From Meghimatium bilineatum (lineage: Eukaryota; Mollusca; Gastropoda; Stylommatophora; Philomycidae), in contig CM067322.1 in NCBI GenBank assembly GCA_034231615.1, positions 67,317,354-67,381,353 on the forward strand: a DNA stretch of 64,000 nucleotides, read 5' to 3'. Of the stretch, positions 53,201 through 53,811 are shown one piece after another. Position 1 is the stretch's first letter. Each line of letters begins with the position of its first letter. The translations under genes were made by a program, and so were the position numbers. Below the pieces are notes generated by a model. That model searched no databases and was not told the origin of the DNA. It was given only the letters and a program-made list of their open reading frames with translations.

Positions 53201-53811
53201 ATGATAATTGTATAGGCTGTGGGGATTGAGAGGCACTAAATTATGTGGTCTTGTGTGCAATTAATTGTTAGTCTGCACAGCCTAAAATCAATCTTCAAAG
53301 TGTTTGCTGAGAGTTTCATATGAGCATCAAGACCACCTGTTACTAGGATGTACCATGAAAAGGTGAACTTTTAGTATCTTGGCTATCTGTTAGCTATTCA
53401 AATTACCCTGTACACAAGACTAATGTAACACCCTTTGGCATCTGTGGTGCAAAGTAATCTTTCAGTTCTTGCTAACTGTAGATAATATTTAACATTACAT
53501 TTCCTTTCAAAGGCCATCTAATTATAAAAGCATTCTGAAGTGACATTGGTGTTTCATTATCATTTTCATGACAAGCTTGTGAATGTCATGTTTCAAAGTG
53601 ATGTGCGTTCTTCTTTAAATAATTTATCATTCCCAAGTCAAACTAGTCTATGAGAAATTGAATAATATAATGTTTTTAGGACATTATTTTTCTCTTGTAA
53701 AAAAAAAAGTAAGGGTAAAAAATCAATACAGCAAGACTTACCCTGTCCTGTCTCACCGCAGATGGTACTGACATTAGGAAGACGTATGACCAGCAGTTGT
53801 TGAAGGACATC
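2099..53811 (-). CDS. CCDC88: CCDC88 (girdin/Daple) family protein, partial gene, 17 exons
   Basis: Exons in gene order: 53742-53811, 50269-50411, 40195-40320, 36623-36777, 32967-33048, 31030-31101, 30446-30532, 29365-29511, 22751-22886, 18031-18209, 13756-13980, 11591-11788, 9127-9306, 8616-8792, 4307-4524, 3059-3269, 2099-2226. All have GT/AG borders and the phases chain without a break to 2534 nt (844 codons). Residues 1-71 are the second half of a HOOK domain (LPNV, then LLLILGCAVQCEQKE); the rest is heptad-rich coiled coil. Girdin-type landmarks, matched from memory, include YRDELDAL-like, YKERLxxxEFYKAR, ELKEDNxxLxETKxMLEDQL and LEKENKEL segments in the right order. Known family members bind microtubules, dynein, actin and heterotrimeric G proteins, acting in cell polarity, migration and Wnt/PI3K signalling. 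The G-alpha-activating motif and C-terminus would lie beyond position 1, and the first ~90 HOOK residues upstream. HOOK1-3 is the alternative but fits the coiled-coil landmarks less well. Confidence 0.9.
2385..2590 (+). mobile_element. GAA-tailed SINE, type B copy
   Basis: The 5' part (gcatgtcataaaaggtgac, cagaagccatgctgaag, gatatgtcaggc) joins the common SINE core (cattctctggactacatcctg, gagtttgaaaatgaatgc). Type B carries an extra ~100 bp at the 5' end compared with type A. Confidence 0.72.
3059..3269 (-). CDS. CCDC88: CCDC88 exon: coiled coil (LEKENKELLQEL segment)
   Basis: Exon of 211 nt, phase 2 to 0, acceptor atgtatatag, donor gtattc. It contains KETCYKVRDLEKENKELLQE and ends TLAALRE. 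Girdin has KESCVRLKELEKENKEL and TLVTLRE, so order and spacing are conserved. Confidence 0.93.
3575..3812 (+). mobile_element. GAA-tailed SINE, type B copy, degenerate
   Basis: Contains acctgccagataagtcgcaa, then cattctttggactaaaccctg and cattgagaatgaacag in the same order as other type B copies. It is strongly diverged. Confidence 0.5.
4307..4524 (-). CDS. CCDC88: CCDC88 exon: coiled coil (RLQKSLE..LEKEN segment)
   Basis: Exon of 218 nt, phase 0 to 2, acceptor ctttatatag, donor gtaagc. It begins RLQKSLEVTMRRLHQLEEDN and ends QRLQKDKAVMEKEN. The family has NQRLQKTLENSNKKIQQLE and LEKDKKQLEKENKRL here. Confidence 0.93.
4525..4999. other. intron segment with no identified feature
   Basis: AT-rich intronic sequence. 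I see no open reading frame of interest, tandem repeat or transposon terminus. Confidence 0.5.
5000..5345 (-). mobile_element. RTE-like LINE remnant, C-terminal zinc-finger end
   Basis: The frame encodes CPDCPKTFTARIGLICHL, the C-terminal C2H2-like finger of a LINE protein, preceded by AAQQRRVARK. The 3' end (ggtcatcatcacttgtgatg on the minus strand) is a diverged form of the 3' end of the elements at 15748-16667 and 41896-42370. Confidence 0.75.
5350..6430 (-). mobile_element. LINE remnant, RNase H region
   Basis: Broken minus-strand frames read STNYRAELQSILEASKALEE, then NIVFLCD and AAELLSQLYTNNKVGLKW. This is the order of an RNase H domain (AELxAI, then TDS, then WIPSH). It is heavily mutated, old, and not the same insertion as 5000-5345. 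Confidence 0.6.
6835..8200 (-). mobile_element. LINE remnants (two overlapping old copies)
   Basis: Minus frames contain CYQCQT followed by CEMKCLRKAVKIIRRDQIRN at 7490-7600, a typical RTE-like C-terminal segment. A second CYQCQ-like block lies at 8080-8130. The end near 6840-7060 reads like a VPG-RRKGRLRRL..DDIKDN terminal segment. All frames are broken. Confidence 0.6.
8616..8792 (-). CDS. CCDC88: CCDC88 exon: coiled coil
   Basis: Exon of 177 nt (59 codons, phase 0-0), acceptor tctcgacag, donor gtaggg. It encodes RMLEILKAESDRALELESEK through EIIDMANENQ. Only LELESEKEDLNKEL is strongly family-like; frame, splice sites and position support it. Confidence 0.86.
8830..8905 (+). mobile_element. 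GAA-tailed SINE, type A fragment
   Basis: agacagatgtgtcaggccaa, then aacacaatgcattccattct and tgaactacatcctgct match the 5' half of type A copies; the 3' half is lost. Confidence 0.65.
8947..9075 (+). repeat. 48-bp tandem repeat, about 2.6 copies
   Basis: Unit begins cataatgttccttcagaaaa and continues agtaagtacacaagaccgag; copies start at 8950, 8998 and 9046. It lies just inside the intron downstream of exon 9127-9306. Confidence 0.95.
9127..9306 (-). CDS. CCDC88: CCDC88 exon: coiled coil
   Basis: Exon of 180 nt (60 codons, phase 0-0), acceptor aaattgtag, donor gtaaaa. It encodes VTTLQHTSDKLEAIEQENSD and ENRKLQKTVETL, equivalent to girdin ITCEKIEALEQENSELERENRKL. A 48-bp tandem repeat starts 50 bp beyond its donor. 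Confidence 0.9.
9780..10700 (-). mobile_element. I-like LINE remnant, reverse transcriptase region
   Basis: Minus frames contain PKIWKKIILIPMLKQNK, then DSYHLVSLIKCICKLMKRI and WFLESNNL. Lower down comes NGVPQERFPSPSLFLIFVND, the fingers/palm order of a reverse transcriptase. The segments correspond to WREAIMIPLLKSGK, NYRPISLTSCLCKTMERI and HGVPQGGVLSPTLFLVYIND of the intact LINE at 23547-27603. Frameshifted and dead. Confidence 0.8.
10930..11590. other. intron segment, little recognisable
   Basis: AT-rich intron. A short stretch at 11420-11515 resembles the 3' end of the LINE remnant at 33330-33917 (plus strand, ..FIELFNP..HKAxxGxT), too short to be sure. Otherwise nothing identified. Confidence 0.35.
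11591..11788 (-). CDS. CCDC88: CCDC88 exon: coiled coil (VKDLERENKRLHE segment)
   Basis: Exon of 198 nt (66 codons, phase 0-0), acceptor catgactcag, donor gtatat. It starts VKDLERENKRLHETVAAKN and contains LEQENQLLEKE; the family has VKDIEKENKILHESIKE and LEKENELLQKK at the same places. Confidence 0.92.
11950..12910. other. unassigned intron segment, less AT-rich than its surroundings
   Basis: This ~0.95-kb stretch is visibly less AT-rich than the intron around it. It includes a small tandem repeat (catgagcacctgattacttc twice at 12468-12510). I see no coding frame, terminal repeat or SINE core. Confidence 0.35.
13195..13640 (+). repeat. 45-bp tandem repeat, about 5 good copies plus decayed flanks
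   Basis: Unit is aagctgaattctaatagtaa then atgttgataaatataaaaca then tattc. The core 13240-13450 is nearly perfect; units at 13450-13640 are diverged. Because 45 is a multiple of three, it leaves a spurious 126-residue minus-strand frame of 15-residue repeats. Confidence 0.95.
13756..13980 (-). CDS. CCDC88: CCDC88 exon: coiled coil
   Basis: Exon of 225 nt (75 codons, phase 0-0), acceptor gtttaaacag, donor gtaaga. It encodes VEKIQSSSYESSQRVIQINI through HQLRERSEKSNDLK, with regular heptads and no Pro or Gly. It corresponds to the girdin stretch before the VKDIEKENKILHE segment. Confidence 0.85.
14063..14200 (-). mobile_element. GAA-tailed SINE, type A copy
   Basis: Reads ctcaaactcccaccggatct, then tttccagcaggatatagtcc and ctgagccaatggataaacac, the inverse of the SINE core. 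The copy is degenerate. Confidence 0.7.
14455..14665 (+). mobile_element. RTE-type LINE remnant (RT thumb)
   Basis: Broken plus frames read QFKYLGTQITSDGRSTSK, then ILFNRSLSIEVRK. The better-preserved copy at 40743-41209 has QFKYLGTMITADGRSSEE and NILCNKTLSL. Confidence 0.7.
14690..14915 (+). mobile_element. GAA-tailed SINE, type B copy
   Basis: The best-preserved type B 5' end: cttgccatgcatgtcataag, then gtgacccagaagccatgctg and gatggatgtgtcaggcc, followed by the common core and tail (gagtttgagaaacacataag). Confidence 0.78.
14916..15410 (-). other. intron; possible 3' end of LINE remnant
   Basis: 14916-15200 holds nothing I recognise. 15200-15410 in minus frames may be the decayed C-terminus of the RNase H LINE that follows (HWKDQKNPQPIADWDTDRI), but this is weak. 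Confidence 0.3.
15411..15747 (-). mobile_element. RNase H LINE remnant, 3' piece, split by insertion
   Basis: Minus frame MEIEAVTVALTWLMMQPLTP followed by VILTDSQSMLLKI is the middle of an RNase H domain. Its 5' continuation is found on the other side of the insertion at 15748-16667. The frame is broken further on. Confidence 0.8.
15748..16667 (+). mobile_element. internally deleted RTE-like LINE (920-bp mini-element)
   Basis: Flanked by identical 11-bp duplications tctccatttca (15737-15747 and 16668-16678). About 700 bp look like a 5' UTR. An ATG frame then starts near 16465 and encodes ILVGSWNVLTLTDISDVNG, the N-terminus of an apurinic-type endonuclease (VGxWNVRTLxD..). After PERG the sequence jumps directly to the last codons and 3' UTR of the LINE (acgcactattaactttatta ... 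gatcacgatggacgaacatc), shared with 41896-42370, and ends in (ATC)n. Almost the whole endonuclease and reverse transcriptase are missing. Confidence 0.85.
16668..16800 (-). mobile_element. RNase H LINE remnant, 5' piece, split by insertion
   Basis: Minus frame IIYIDGSVRETKKCRWSFDD then CPTTLSMKW is the start of an RNase H domain (first catalytic Asp in YxDGSV). Removing the 920-bp insertion and one duplication joins it to MEIEAVTVAL at 15747. Confidence 0.78.
16830..17820 (-). mobile_element. RNase H-bearing LINE remnant
   Basis: Minus frame 17348-17812 encodes KEGDVIIYTDGSVIRHVRSA, then GAFAATTSSMTMETMAMTRA and VCIFRDSMSMIKK, an RNase H domain with first Asp and Glu visible (third position RDS instead of TDS). 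Further decayed downstream sequence resembling GHxGVxGNERVV lies at 17220-17340. Confidence 0.82.
18031..18209 (-). CDS. CCDC88: CCDC88 exon: coiled coil (RLLRLELENQRL segment)
   Basis: Exon of 179 nt, phase 1 to 0, acceptor tgtttatag, donor gtatac. It encodes SEQLSETSHTRILRLELENQ and ends LELEKENQRLLKK, matching girdin SSRLLKLEMENQSL and LKMEKENQRLSKK. Confidence 0.93.
18290..18425 (+). repeat. 63-bp direct duplication
   Basis: atatttgtttctcagatcat starts at 18290 and again at 18353, followed by identical sequence to gacatcgctcacaat; a third start begins at 18416. It looks like a recent tandem duplication. Confidence 0.95.
18680..18830 (-). mobile_element. LINE C-terminal remnant
   Basis: Minus frame reads NMTVTEAGRLAQGRQKFQKA followed by VMTAT, a segment familiar from the C-termini of LINE reverse transcriptases. 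Confidence 0.65.
18990..19350. mobile_element. hAT-like MITE (degenerate)
   Basis: Left end caaggcaaccattttttgat..gggccag; right end ctgcgggccatagattgcca then acacctgc. These are inverse to each other and like the GTGGGCAA..GGCCCGCGGGCC ends of hAT elements. No clear target duplication. Confidence 0.5.
20520..20681 (-). mobile_element. GAA-tailed SINE, type A, 162 bp, with 13-bp duplications
   Basis: Inserted in the left palindrome arm; atatgtgcgattt is duplicated at 20507-20519 and 20682-20694. In sense direction it starts ctgccgaagacagatgtgtc and ends gagtttgagaatgaacgctg then (AAG)n. The right palindrome arm is the empty site, so element boundaries are exact. I see no clear pol III A and B boxes. 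Confidence 0.92.
20930..21568. mobile_element. inner foldback MITE with ~213-bp inverted repeats
   Basis: TTAA at 20926-20929 and 21569-21572. Terminal repeats 20930-21142 and about 21355-21568 are near-identical inverse copies beginning cctttcgggccctgaattaa. The ~212-bp spacer (atttcttcacgttttattat ...) is a direct copy of part of the surrounding element, so this unit is built from that element's own 3' half. Confidence 0.85.
22461..22490 (+). other. short tail of another TTAA element copy
   Basis: ttaatttttaattcagggct followed by ctaaaggtaaa matches the last ~30 bp of the TTAA family (21544-21572). The palindrome may have inserted in the internal TTAA of a third copy whose left part is not recognisable. 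Confidence 0.4.
22751..22886 (-). CDS. CCDC88: CCDC88 exon: coiled coil (ERDLDREKIE segment)
   Basis: Exon of 136 nt, phase 0 to 1, acceptor gcatttcag. It encodes ERDLDREKIEFLTQEHAKLE, then KTSMNESSSLETELSAARN, matching girdin ERDMDRKKIEEL and QSMDESLHLGWEL. I placed the donor at gtgagc; three bases earlier gtggtg keeps the same phase with one glycine less. The exon is isolated between two copies of a TTAA-flanked transposable element. Confidence 0.9.
23547..27603 (-). mobile_element. I-like LINE, 4057 bp, apparently recent
   Basis: Flanked by identical 11-bp duplications ggaacatagac (23536-23546 and 27604-27614). It has a short 5' leader, one long ORF (endonuclease, reverse transcriptase, RNase H), a 3' UTR of about 36 nt and a (GAA)n tail. 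Domain order is that of the RNase H-bearing I superfamily (I/Nimb/Ingi-like). No separate gag-like ORF1 is seen, so either this family lacks it or the copy is 5'-truncated. Related fragments in this window: 9780-10700, 31200-31700, 57895-58078. Confidence 0.93.
23583..27407 (-). CDS. LINE polyprotein: endonuclease, reverse transcriptase, RNase H
   Basis: Uninterrupted frame of about 1274 residues from the first ATG (MSASNKR); the frame is open a little further upstream. The endonuclease starts about residue 60 (IKIMHWNAEGVNS, CCIQETHL, VCGDFNSH, SDHRPV). The reverse transcriptase has YRPISLTSCLCK, DLRKAFDKVW, GVPQGGVLSPTLF and catalytic MYADDL. A C-terminal RNase H follows: VYTDGSAQN, YDAEIQAIS, LTDARS and WIPSHCGIPGNEKAD, with all four acidic/His positions present. 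After it comes a CTCGQAAQSAKHILQEC gag-like Cys/His stretch. All catalytic residues look intact, so the protein could be functional. It would nick target DNA and copy its RNA by target-primed reverse transcription. Confidence 0.93.
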   Translation of the reverse strand: MSASNKRYGACPVADVQAGTVPGPIPRKGPTSVTGSPSKLPRGARRQGNRATGQTNKRPIKIMHWNAEGVNSKRDGYSKKLELENVLSEEQVNICCIQETHLSSDIAFKIRGYQCYRSDRKDRRKGGILTLVKNNISACQLEVYMDGAEYQMLHLKTDSAEFHLLNYYCPNDKPLALDTIPDKERLMVCGDFNSHSQSWGYDHIDKRGEELESWQDENNLILINQPADSPTFYSRAWHTTSTPDLAFYSPGLEWNITRVVGKQLGGSDHRPVFLEIHNEYTKDSSTLTRWNYKRADWKMYQHLTSVLAKDMNLDKDINRAVSEFNRCILHAASKTIPRGARKNYKPYWNDELEKLQNEMETSRKQAENRPSQEHHNKYQQTKAKFQRAKLQARRSSWKEKTESLNLERDTRKLWKLVKQLNDEGTGRNTRITLYKDRNILTGKHAADYFADSFAEDNNVKVSPDKQQEVRENQQNIGQGEPIPEVMEAPITMRELEHAISKLKMKKSPGADGVSNEMIRNLGSAARAKLLQIFNTSWSTGNVPQAWREAIMIPLLKSGKDGNTVSNYRPISLTSCLCKTMERIINLRMQWYLESENLLVSQQAGFRQCYSTEDQANYLSQEIEDAFQEKKLVLAAWIDLRKAFDKVWKEGLLKKLRNCRVSSRMYKWVKAYLHNRRARVQLDGRKSKKVLLRHGVPQGGVLSPTLFLVYINDLVAELPHGIKVAMYADDLVIWCTEEHATVATKQIQRAIDALTLWANRWCVSINTDKCSTTLFTLSPKQKAGHIKIDGELLKEDKQPTYLGVTFDDKLTWKQHINKATTKARRKLAILRKLSGTTWGASGNILSKVYQQGIRPHLEYGSAAWCPASNTTLQDLDKVQNQALRIMLGAMKSTPIAEMQKMGRMQTLGERRDTKVLIQAEKFQCMPSHPMKERFQNLAMGRLKRSSFIHQAKRLRRQLTDLPEVGSPLRSVPEQTLWSESHGMPIYIQTHVKGILREDEQNSVQRMTITLSFLDEEYPQDIWVRVYTDGSAQNAVRNGGAGVYIEYPHKPRDTIRTPTGKFCNNYDAEIQAISVAAKKLLNSNSDLQPVVFLTDARSVLQALQSGKLTDLKKLLSELSYQYRVTMQWIPSHCGIPGNEKADQLAKEGAAEDQPDIPITYHQKKQMIKSIRKPQTPTQDDYHNMNRSEQVIILRLRTGHNRLRSHMYTKFKIGNTAMCTCGQAAQSAKHILQECSEHETLRQTYWPEETTLESKLYGTLYELQKTVSFIKETELQI
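27756..28014 (+). mobile_element. tRNA-derived SINE, 259 bp, 12-bp duplications
   Basis: Bounded by ttatgatagttt at 27744-27755 and 28015-28026. The 5' end (gaggagctgcatagttcagt, gtgcactggctttgcatatg) looks like a tRNA head with box A (tagttcagtgtgcactgg) and a weak box B (ggtacattccc). It is inserted in the TTAA element at 22974-28341. Confidence 0.8.
28346..29364. other. intron segment with no identified feature
   Basis: AT-rich intron between the TTAA element and exon 29365-29511. No transposon ends, tandem repeats or convincing coding frame seen. Confidence 0.45.
29365..29511 (-). CDS. CCDC88: CCDC88 exon: coiled coil (ELKEDN..MLEDQL segment)
   Basis: Exon of 147 nt (49 codons, phase 0-0), acceptor ttaactacag, donor gtcagt. 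It starts ELKEDNAILEETKAMLEDQL, almost the girdin sequence, and ends YRQQIEELSK. It lies next to a recent SINE-rich intron. Confidence 0.93.
29655..29790 (+). mobile_element. GAA-tailed SINE, type A copy
   Basis: gccaggccattggcacaaat, aaaatggcaacacaatgc, gaactacatcctgctggaaa and ctgagaatgaacactaaaa are present in order. Confidence 0.75.
30045..30265 (-). mobile_element. GAA-tailed SINE, type B copy
   Basis: Inverse core (ttctcaaattcctgtagact, gagaatggaatgtgttgtgt), then tttggctgcaatatctgg, cctgacacatccaacatcag and cacctcttacaacacgcat. It ends 180 bp before exon 30446-30532. Confidence 0.78.
30446..30532 (-). CDS. CCDC88: CCDC88 exon: coiled coil (YKERL..EFYKAR segment)
   Basis: Exon of 87 nt (29 codons, phase 0-0), acceptor tttttcag, donor gtatgt. 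It encodes ASKVDLYEKEILKYKERLNE and FEFYKARTA. KYKERLxxxEFYKAR is nearly identical to the vertebrate family, one of the strongest homology anchors. Confidence 0.92.
30718..30750 (-). other. hammerhead-ribozyme-like Penelope terminal motif (degenerate)
   Basis: Minus strand reads cttgataaaggccttttggt then agaaacatg. This resembles the ctgatgaaggcc-loop-ggtcgaaacgtc motif found at ends of Penelope-like elements, as at 62430-62480. The core differs from the active consensus, so it is probably inactive. Confidence 0.4.
31030..31101 (-). CDS. CCDC88: CCDC88 exon: coiled coil (RDELD segment)
   Basis: Exon of 72 nt (24 codons, phase 0-0), acceptor ttgtcacag, donor gtaagg. It encodes NAVLVQEARATRLLRDELD followed by IMKEK, matching girdin NLLSDARSARMYRDELDAL. 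The exon is shorter than ORF-finder limits but is clear from splice sites and homology. Confidence 0.88.
31200..31700 (-). mobile_element. I-like LINE remnant (RNase H C-terminus and 5' leader fragment)
   Basis: 31300-31600 aligns by eye with the intact LINE at 23700-23950 (gtgctgcctgtccataagga, tctgttgtgtcctgtcctca, ttttctggtaggtgatttct). 31620-31690 resembles the 5' region at 27240-27360 (tgtctcctgactcaaggtag, agctccagtagctgggtgtg). The middle is deleted. Confidence 0.75.
31800..32700 (+). mobile_element. RTE-type LINE remnant (RT palm to C-terminus)
   Basis: Plus frames read SRVRRRCILFPLLFIIYMDI, then EFK-LGRIFTDDGRID, ALCYQCQM and TTRGRGRPRRKQIEGV, in RT order. Frames are broken and the catalytic pair is mutated (FADV in place of YADD). 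Simple repeat (TAGA)n near 32745. Confidence 0.72.
32967..33048 (-). CDS. CCDC88: CCDC88 exon: coiled coil
   Basis: Exon of 82 nt entering in phase 2 and leaving in phase 0, acceptor ttgtttag, donor gtatta. It encodes EDRQECLSDIKDELQES and LSIGAQLKSE. It is weakly conserved, but it joins the phases of its neighbours exactly. Confidence 0.78.
33330..33917 (+). mobile_element. LINE remnant, C-terminal half
   Basis: Plus frames contain VYKTIIIPIITVLPEP, then TLSLRDRIRNDNIRHI, VIEHIKRHQIR and YPLRHEAQKGDS, typical of LINE C-termini (LRDRIRNExIR, IKxxRLRWxGH). The copy has frameshifts. Confidence 0.68.
34462..35415 (-). mobile_element. TTAA-flanked element, 954 bp
   Basis: TTAA at 34458-34461 and 35416-35419. 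The ends are cctttaacactctgc on the left and, inverted, cctgtaaaggg on the right. Inside are two ~90-bp direct repeats (ggaaaatgcaataacttctt at 34545 and 34620). The left end corresponds to the 3' end of the family. Confidence 0.7.
35420..36450 (-). mobile_element. TTAA-flanked element, 1031 bp, abutting the previous one
   Basis: It shares its left TTAA (35416-35419) with the element before it; right TTAA 36451-36454. Ends are cctttaacacatt and, inverted, ccagtagcacgc. The interior matches the inverse of 44881-45600 (aagaattcctaatcatcaaa versus tttgatataagaaattctta; gtgtggcaaccctgat versus the inverse of agggttgccacatc). A ~170-bp block is tandemly duplicated (35690 and 35860). Confidence 0.72.
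36623..36777 (-). CDS. CCDC88: CCDC88 exon: start of coiled coil
   Basis: Exon of 155 nt, phase 0 to 2, acceptor tgtttcag, donor gtaagt. It encodes HHVALELAECKANLRQLRQE, matching the girdin stretch HLSVELADAKAKIRRLRQEL. The preceding ~25 residues (SQAEGRLIVDAPQISPD) form a low-conservation spacer, as in vertebrates. Confidence 0.88.
36780..37085. other. intron segment, nothing identified
   Basis: Short intronic stretch with a small local repeat (acaacagcatgaaatgt twice near 36870-36910) and an (ATA)n run. Confidence 0.45.
37090..38040 (+). mobile_element. piggyBac-like DNA transposon, decayed and deleted
   Basis: TTAA target duplications at 37086-37089 and 38041-38044. Terminal repeats cccattaactgcgg and (inverted right end) ccccttagctgtgc. 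Contains the broken N-terminal part of a piggyBac-type transposase; the catalytic DDD region is absent, so most of the original element is deleted. Confidence 0.85.
37368..37850 (+). pseudogene. piggyBac-like transposase, N-terminal remnant
   Basis: Broken frames read MSKRKLNESGIYA, then SDSEDIELDSIICRPRVSN, and later VTNKYAEKHITGRKNFASEK. The last matches the TNxYAxxxxxGR segment early in piggyBac transposase domains. At least three frameshifts or stops. No DDE-type catalytic residues remain. Confidence 0.78.
38721..39591 (-). mobile_element. mariner element, 871 bp, internally deleted
   Basis: TA duplications at 38719-38720 and 39592-39593. Terminal inverted repeats of ~30 bp: cgaggcgtgttcaaatgaaa / inverted right end cgaggcatgttcaaatgaaa. 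Typical mariners are ~1.3 kb, so about 0.4 kb of the interior is missing. Confidence 0.93.
38843..39430 (-). pseudogene. mariner transposase, in-frame internal deletion, catalytic core lost
   Basis: Frame of 195 residues from ATG at 39430 (MAGVIPNPSK). Residues 1-140 carry the paired helix-turn-helix DNA-binding region (RAVIQFLSFEGCQAVDIHRR, then SIRSLAEEFHMSIGTAHMVV). It then jumps to the usual C-terminus (TTWFREQPRNFFSDGIRRLP, WDACLNAYGDFF). The ~150 residues with the DDD triad are deleted without breaking the frame. At the junction the codons for GWS(L/F)N are duplicated (aactccaccccatgtggttc). It cannot catalyse transposition but could still bind ends. Confidence 0.9.
39660..40190. other. 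intron segment with no identified feature
   Basis: AT-rich intron before exon 40195-40320; no repeat ends or coding signal recognised. Confidence 0.45.
40195..40320 (-). CDS. CCDC88: CCDC88 exon: HOOK to coiled-coil linker
   Basis: Exon of 126 nt (42 codons, phase 0-0), acceptor catctcag, donor gtattt. It encodes VTDDCETVLPIQRPESTSSN and ends HLYRLIRERDECTE, matching the HLKRLIDERDEHSE segment where vertebrate girdin leaves the HOOK fold and enters the coiled coil. Confidence 0.88.
40743..41209 (+). mobile_element. RTE-type LINE, 5'-truncated, 11-bp duplications
   Basis: gagagctgtta is duplicated at 40732-40742 and 41210-41220. The frame opens with GLFLNIEKTEVMVISKKQN, then HQFKYLGTMITADGRSSEEI (RT thumb), then breaks. 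It ends MTAYATRHGT and stops directly in TGATGATGATAATGAT. The 3' end is shared with 1-172, but the segment corresponding to positions ~32-108 of that copy is missing here. Confidence 0.88.
41440..43330 (+). repeat. satellite/minisatellite array of gaagtatatagtcatatcat units
   Basis: About 1.4 kb of 17-26-bp units: gaagtatatagtcatat with or without cat, and with or without gaactaga. Longer blocks (for example 42480-42600 and 42730-42850) repeat as higher-order units. It is interrupted by the LINE fragment at 41896-42370. Confidence 0.95.
41896..42370 (-). mobile_element. 5'-truncated RTE-like LINE inside the satellite, 15-bp duplications
   Basis: atattatgaagtcat is duplicated at 41881-41895 and 42371-42385. 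The frame encodes the C-terminal ~130 residues of a LINE protein: RWAGQIVRMENSRLPKQIYY, GGQKKRFKDTLKSSLK, AWESLAQDRAAWR and the finger CCQFCKRTFCARIGLASHLK. The 3' UTR (acgcactattaactttatta ... gatcacgacggacgaacatc) is the same as in 15748-16667. Confidence 0.9.
43330..43690. other. intron segment with no identified feature
   Basis: Between the satellite and a LINE remnant; nothing recognised apart from a short (GATGAT)n at 43518. Confidence 0.4.
43690..44160 (-). mobile_element. LINE remnant, C-terminal end
   Basis: Minus frame encodes SLVYKAYMKRGEAERRARGR and PRVRWIDNIKETLHKHQITL, then LYLPRHQ, the standard end of many LINE proteins (GRPRxRWIDNIKEDL). Broken upstream frames carry CYQCQTW. 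Confidence 0.82.
44165..44876. other. intron segment with no identified feature
   Basis: AT-rich with poly-T runs; no repeat termini or coding signal recognised. Confidence 0.4.
45629..48617 (-). mobile_element. RTE-type LINE, 2989 bp, apparently recent
   Basis: Identical 10-bp duplications agatcaatat (45619-45628 and 48618-48627). One open frame covers almost the entire element; the 3' end is a (TGA)n run that begins with the stop codon itself. The 5' end carries no ATG before the endonuclease, so the copy is probably slightly 5'-truncated. Confidence 0.93.
45643..48617 (-). CDS. RTE LINE endonuclease/reverse transcriptase
   Basis: About 990 codons without a stop. Endonuclease: IRIGTWNVRTLHQSGK near residue 45, then LGIAETRW, VMGDMNAKIG, YTWKSPGDRKRNQIDY and SDHNPV. 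Reverse transcriptase: YRTISLMSHLTKILLKII, IDYSKAFDRV, GVRQGCILSPSLFNIYTE and catalytic IRYADDTVLL. Thumb: YQYLGHIVTNDGRCETEV. C-terminus: RQIKYFGHIKRHD, GRQRYKWESNI and CGDGT-stop. No RNase H. Catalytic residues are intact. The frame enters from the flank with only a TTG near 48624, so translation start is unclear. Confidence 0.92.
48982..50268. other. intron segment, mostly unassigned
   Basis: Between the TTAA element and exon 50269-50411. A possible TTAA-element terminus lies at 49527-49534 (caaagggttaa). No coding frame is convincing; a 94-residue frame at 49580-49864 has no recognisable motif. Confidence 0.4.
50269..50411 (-). CDS. CCDC88: CCDC88 exon: HOOK domain, C-terminal part
   Basis: Exon of 143 nt entering in phase 1 and leaving in phase 0, with acceptor ttttctag and donor gtttgt. 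It encodes EIRKALLLILGCAVQCEQKE and then TFIDKIMSMDIAAQTEIADNI. The LLLxLGCAVQCxxKExFI stretch is the most diagnostic HOOK motif of the CCDC88 family in the window. Confidence 0.92.
50412..51090. other. intron segment, mostly unassigned
   Basis: AT-rich. A terminus-like ttaaccctttgagttcaac at 50749 resembles piggyBac/TTAA element ends but no partner end was found. Confidence 0.35.
51095..51290 (-). mobile_element. GAA-tailed SINE, type B copy, degenerate
   Basis: Inverse core ttcaaatctctgctgactag, cagaatgtagtttgaagaat, then aggctgtgatatctacacct and cctttgacccattggaatga, as in other type B copies. Confidence 0.65.
51600..52560 (+). repeat. 43-bp minisatellite, about 22 copies
   Basis: Unit agctatctaatgtagaatgt, then gtatcaactctatagcctgt, then gac. 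Copies are highly uniform; variants alternate between ctctatag, ctccatag and cttcatag, so longer higher-order blocks are visible at 52080-52350. It lies in the intron between the two HOOK exons. Confidence 0.97.
52561..53741. other. intron segment with no identified feature
   Basis: No repeat termini, tandem repeat or coding signal recognised before exon 53742-53811. Confidence 0.45.
53742..53811 (-). CDS. CCDC88: CCDC88 exon: HOOK domain, middle (LPNV segment)
   Basis: Exon of 70 nt, 23 codons plus one base (donor phase 1). It is bounded by acceptor gaatctcag and donor gtaagt. It encodes DVLQQLLVIRLPNV followed by STICGETGQ, matching the girdin HOOK segment LxQLxxxxLPNVxxIG. It is the most 5' exon found, and its first residue corresponds to roughly residue 90 of vertebrate girdin, so upstream coding exons are missing. 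Confidence 0.85.
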
